From CSSed11-175R1 sp041685735 (GTDB taxonomy: Bacteria; Actinomycetota; Nitriliruptoria; Nitriliruptorales; Nitriliruptoraceae), in contig JAWLFE010000136.1 of NCBI GenBank assembly GCA_041685735.1, positions 1 to 5,666 of the forward strand: 5,666 nt of DNA, given 5' to 3'. Position 1 is the first letter of the stretch. Each line of letters begins with the position of its first letter. Of this stretch, positions 5,348 through 5,666 are shown piece after piece. Made by a program: the position numbers and the translations under genes. The notes beneath the pieces were generated by a model. That model saw only the letters and a program-made list of their open reading frames with translations, made no database searches and was not told the origin of the DNA.

Positions 5348-5666
5348 TCAGACGAACGGGGACAGGTCCTCGGGGATCGTGCTGGGCACCGTCGGCGCCG
5401 TCGGATCGGTCTCCGTGGGCAGGAGCACGGTCGCGGTACCGCGTGCGATCCGCTCGTCGCGCTGGTTGACGGCCTCGAGCTCGAGGTCGACCGCGAAGTC
5501 CGTGCCGTCGGTCGACTTGTCGACGACCTTGGCCGTCAGCCACACCGTGTCCCCGACGTAGCAGAACGCCCGCATCTCGACGCGGAGCCGGCGCAGGAAG
5601 GCGTCGTCACCCATCCAGTTGGTGACCACGTTCGACATCCACGCGACGCGTTCGCCACCGAAGTCG
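5348..5666 (-). CDS. MaoC/FAS1-like acyl-CoA hydratase, C-terminal part (start beyond window)
   Basis: The frame is open to the right edge, so about 105 C-terminal residues are visible and the start lies outside; the ATG at 5638 is internal, because upstream codons continue the family pattern (DFGGERVAW before MSNVVTNWMGDD). The visible part is the second half of a hotdog fold: a long helix (about VAWMSNVVTNWMGDDAFLRRL), then strands RVEMRAFCYVGDTVWLTAKVVDK, VDLELEAVNQRDERIARGTATVLL, with a Pro/Thr-rich tail. The RAFCYVGDT stretch corresponds to the F-x-x-P-V-x-x-G-D segment of R-hydratases and MaoC proteins. The catalytic Asp/His motif of this family would lie upstream and cannot be checked. 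The likely role is hydration of a 2-enoyl-CoA. A thioesterase of the same fold or a non-catalytic MaoC partner subunit cannot be excluded. It sits 67 bases ahead of the CoA-transferase gene. Confidence 0.8.
   Translation of the reverse strand, partial: DFGGERVAWMSNVVTNWMGDDAFLRRLRVEMRAFCYVGDTVWLTAKVVDKSTDGTDFAVDLELEAVNQRDERIARGTATVLLPTETDPTAPTVPSTIPEDLSPFV

Noticed and set aside
5348..5638. Complete small protein starting at the ATG at 5638
   Set aside because: Codons upstream to the window edge continue a conserved MaoC-family stretch (DFGGERVAW), so the ATG is internal and the gene is truncated by the edge.

Overview
The window is high-GC DNA (roughly two thirds G+C by eye) with tightly packed genes, GGAGG-like ribosome sites and a strong third-position G/C bias. 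Together with the protein families present (fused-motif MaoC hydratase, family III CoA-transferase, LCAD-like acyl-CoA dehydrogenase, HSD10-like SDR, GxRRRSPVGK-type universal stress protein), this points to an actinobacterial chromosome. No species can be named from the sequence alone.

Layout. Six of the seven genes lie on the minus strand. Read in the direction of transcription (right to left) they are: the C-terminal part of a MaoC/FAS1-like acyl-CoA hydratase (cut by the right edge, 5348-5666); a CaiB/BaiF family III CoA-transferase (4081-5280); then, after an intervening plus-strand TetR-family regulator (3343-4020), a universal stress protein (2627-3085), an acyl-CoA dehydrogenase (1370-2518), an HSD10-like short-chain 3-hydroxyacyl-CoA dehydrogenase (499-1263), and the N-terminal half of a second SDR resembling peroxisomal trans-2-enoyl-CoA reductase (cut by the left edge, 1-444). 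The regulator is convergent with the CoA-transferase and divergent from the stress-protein gene. The 257-base divergent spacer is the only long non-coding stretch and holds a perfect 12-bp palindrome. I see no RNA genes, mobile elements, CRISPR array or repeat family.

How the genes may work together. CoA-transferase (acid to acyl-CoA), acyl-CoA dehydrogenase (alpha,beta-desaturation), MaoC hydratase (hydration) and HSD10-like SDR (3-hydroxy to 3-oxo oxidation) give every step of a beta-oxidation turn except the thiolase, which is not in the window. The second SDR would reduce a 2-enoyl- or dienoyl-CoA, an auxiliary step useful for unsaturated or branched substrates. HSD10-type enzymes prefer 2-methyl-branched or ring-bearing 3-hydroxyacyl-CoAs, so a branched-chain, terpenoid-like or steroid-like acid is a reasonable but unproven substrate class. 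The TetR regulator is the likely ligand-responsive switch. The window looks like a catabolic acyl-CoA module; I found no clear sign of a wholly new kind of system. The items most worth a second look are the stress protein with a degenerate nucleotide-binding motif beside the catabolic genes, the palindrome in front of the regulator, and the 13-bp bulged hairpin between the two SDR genes.
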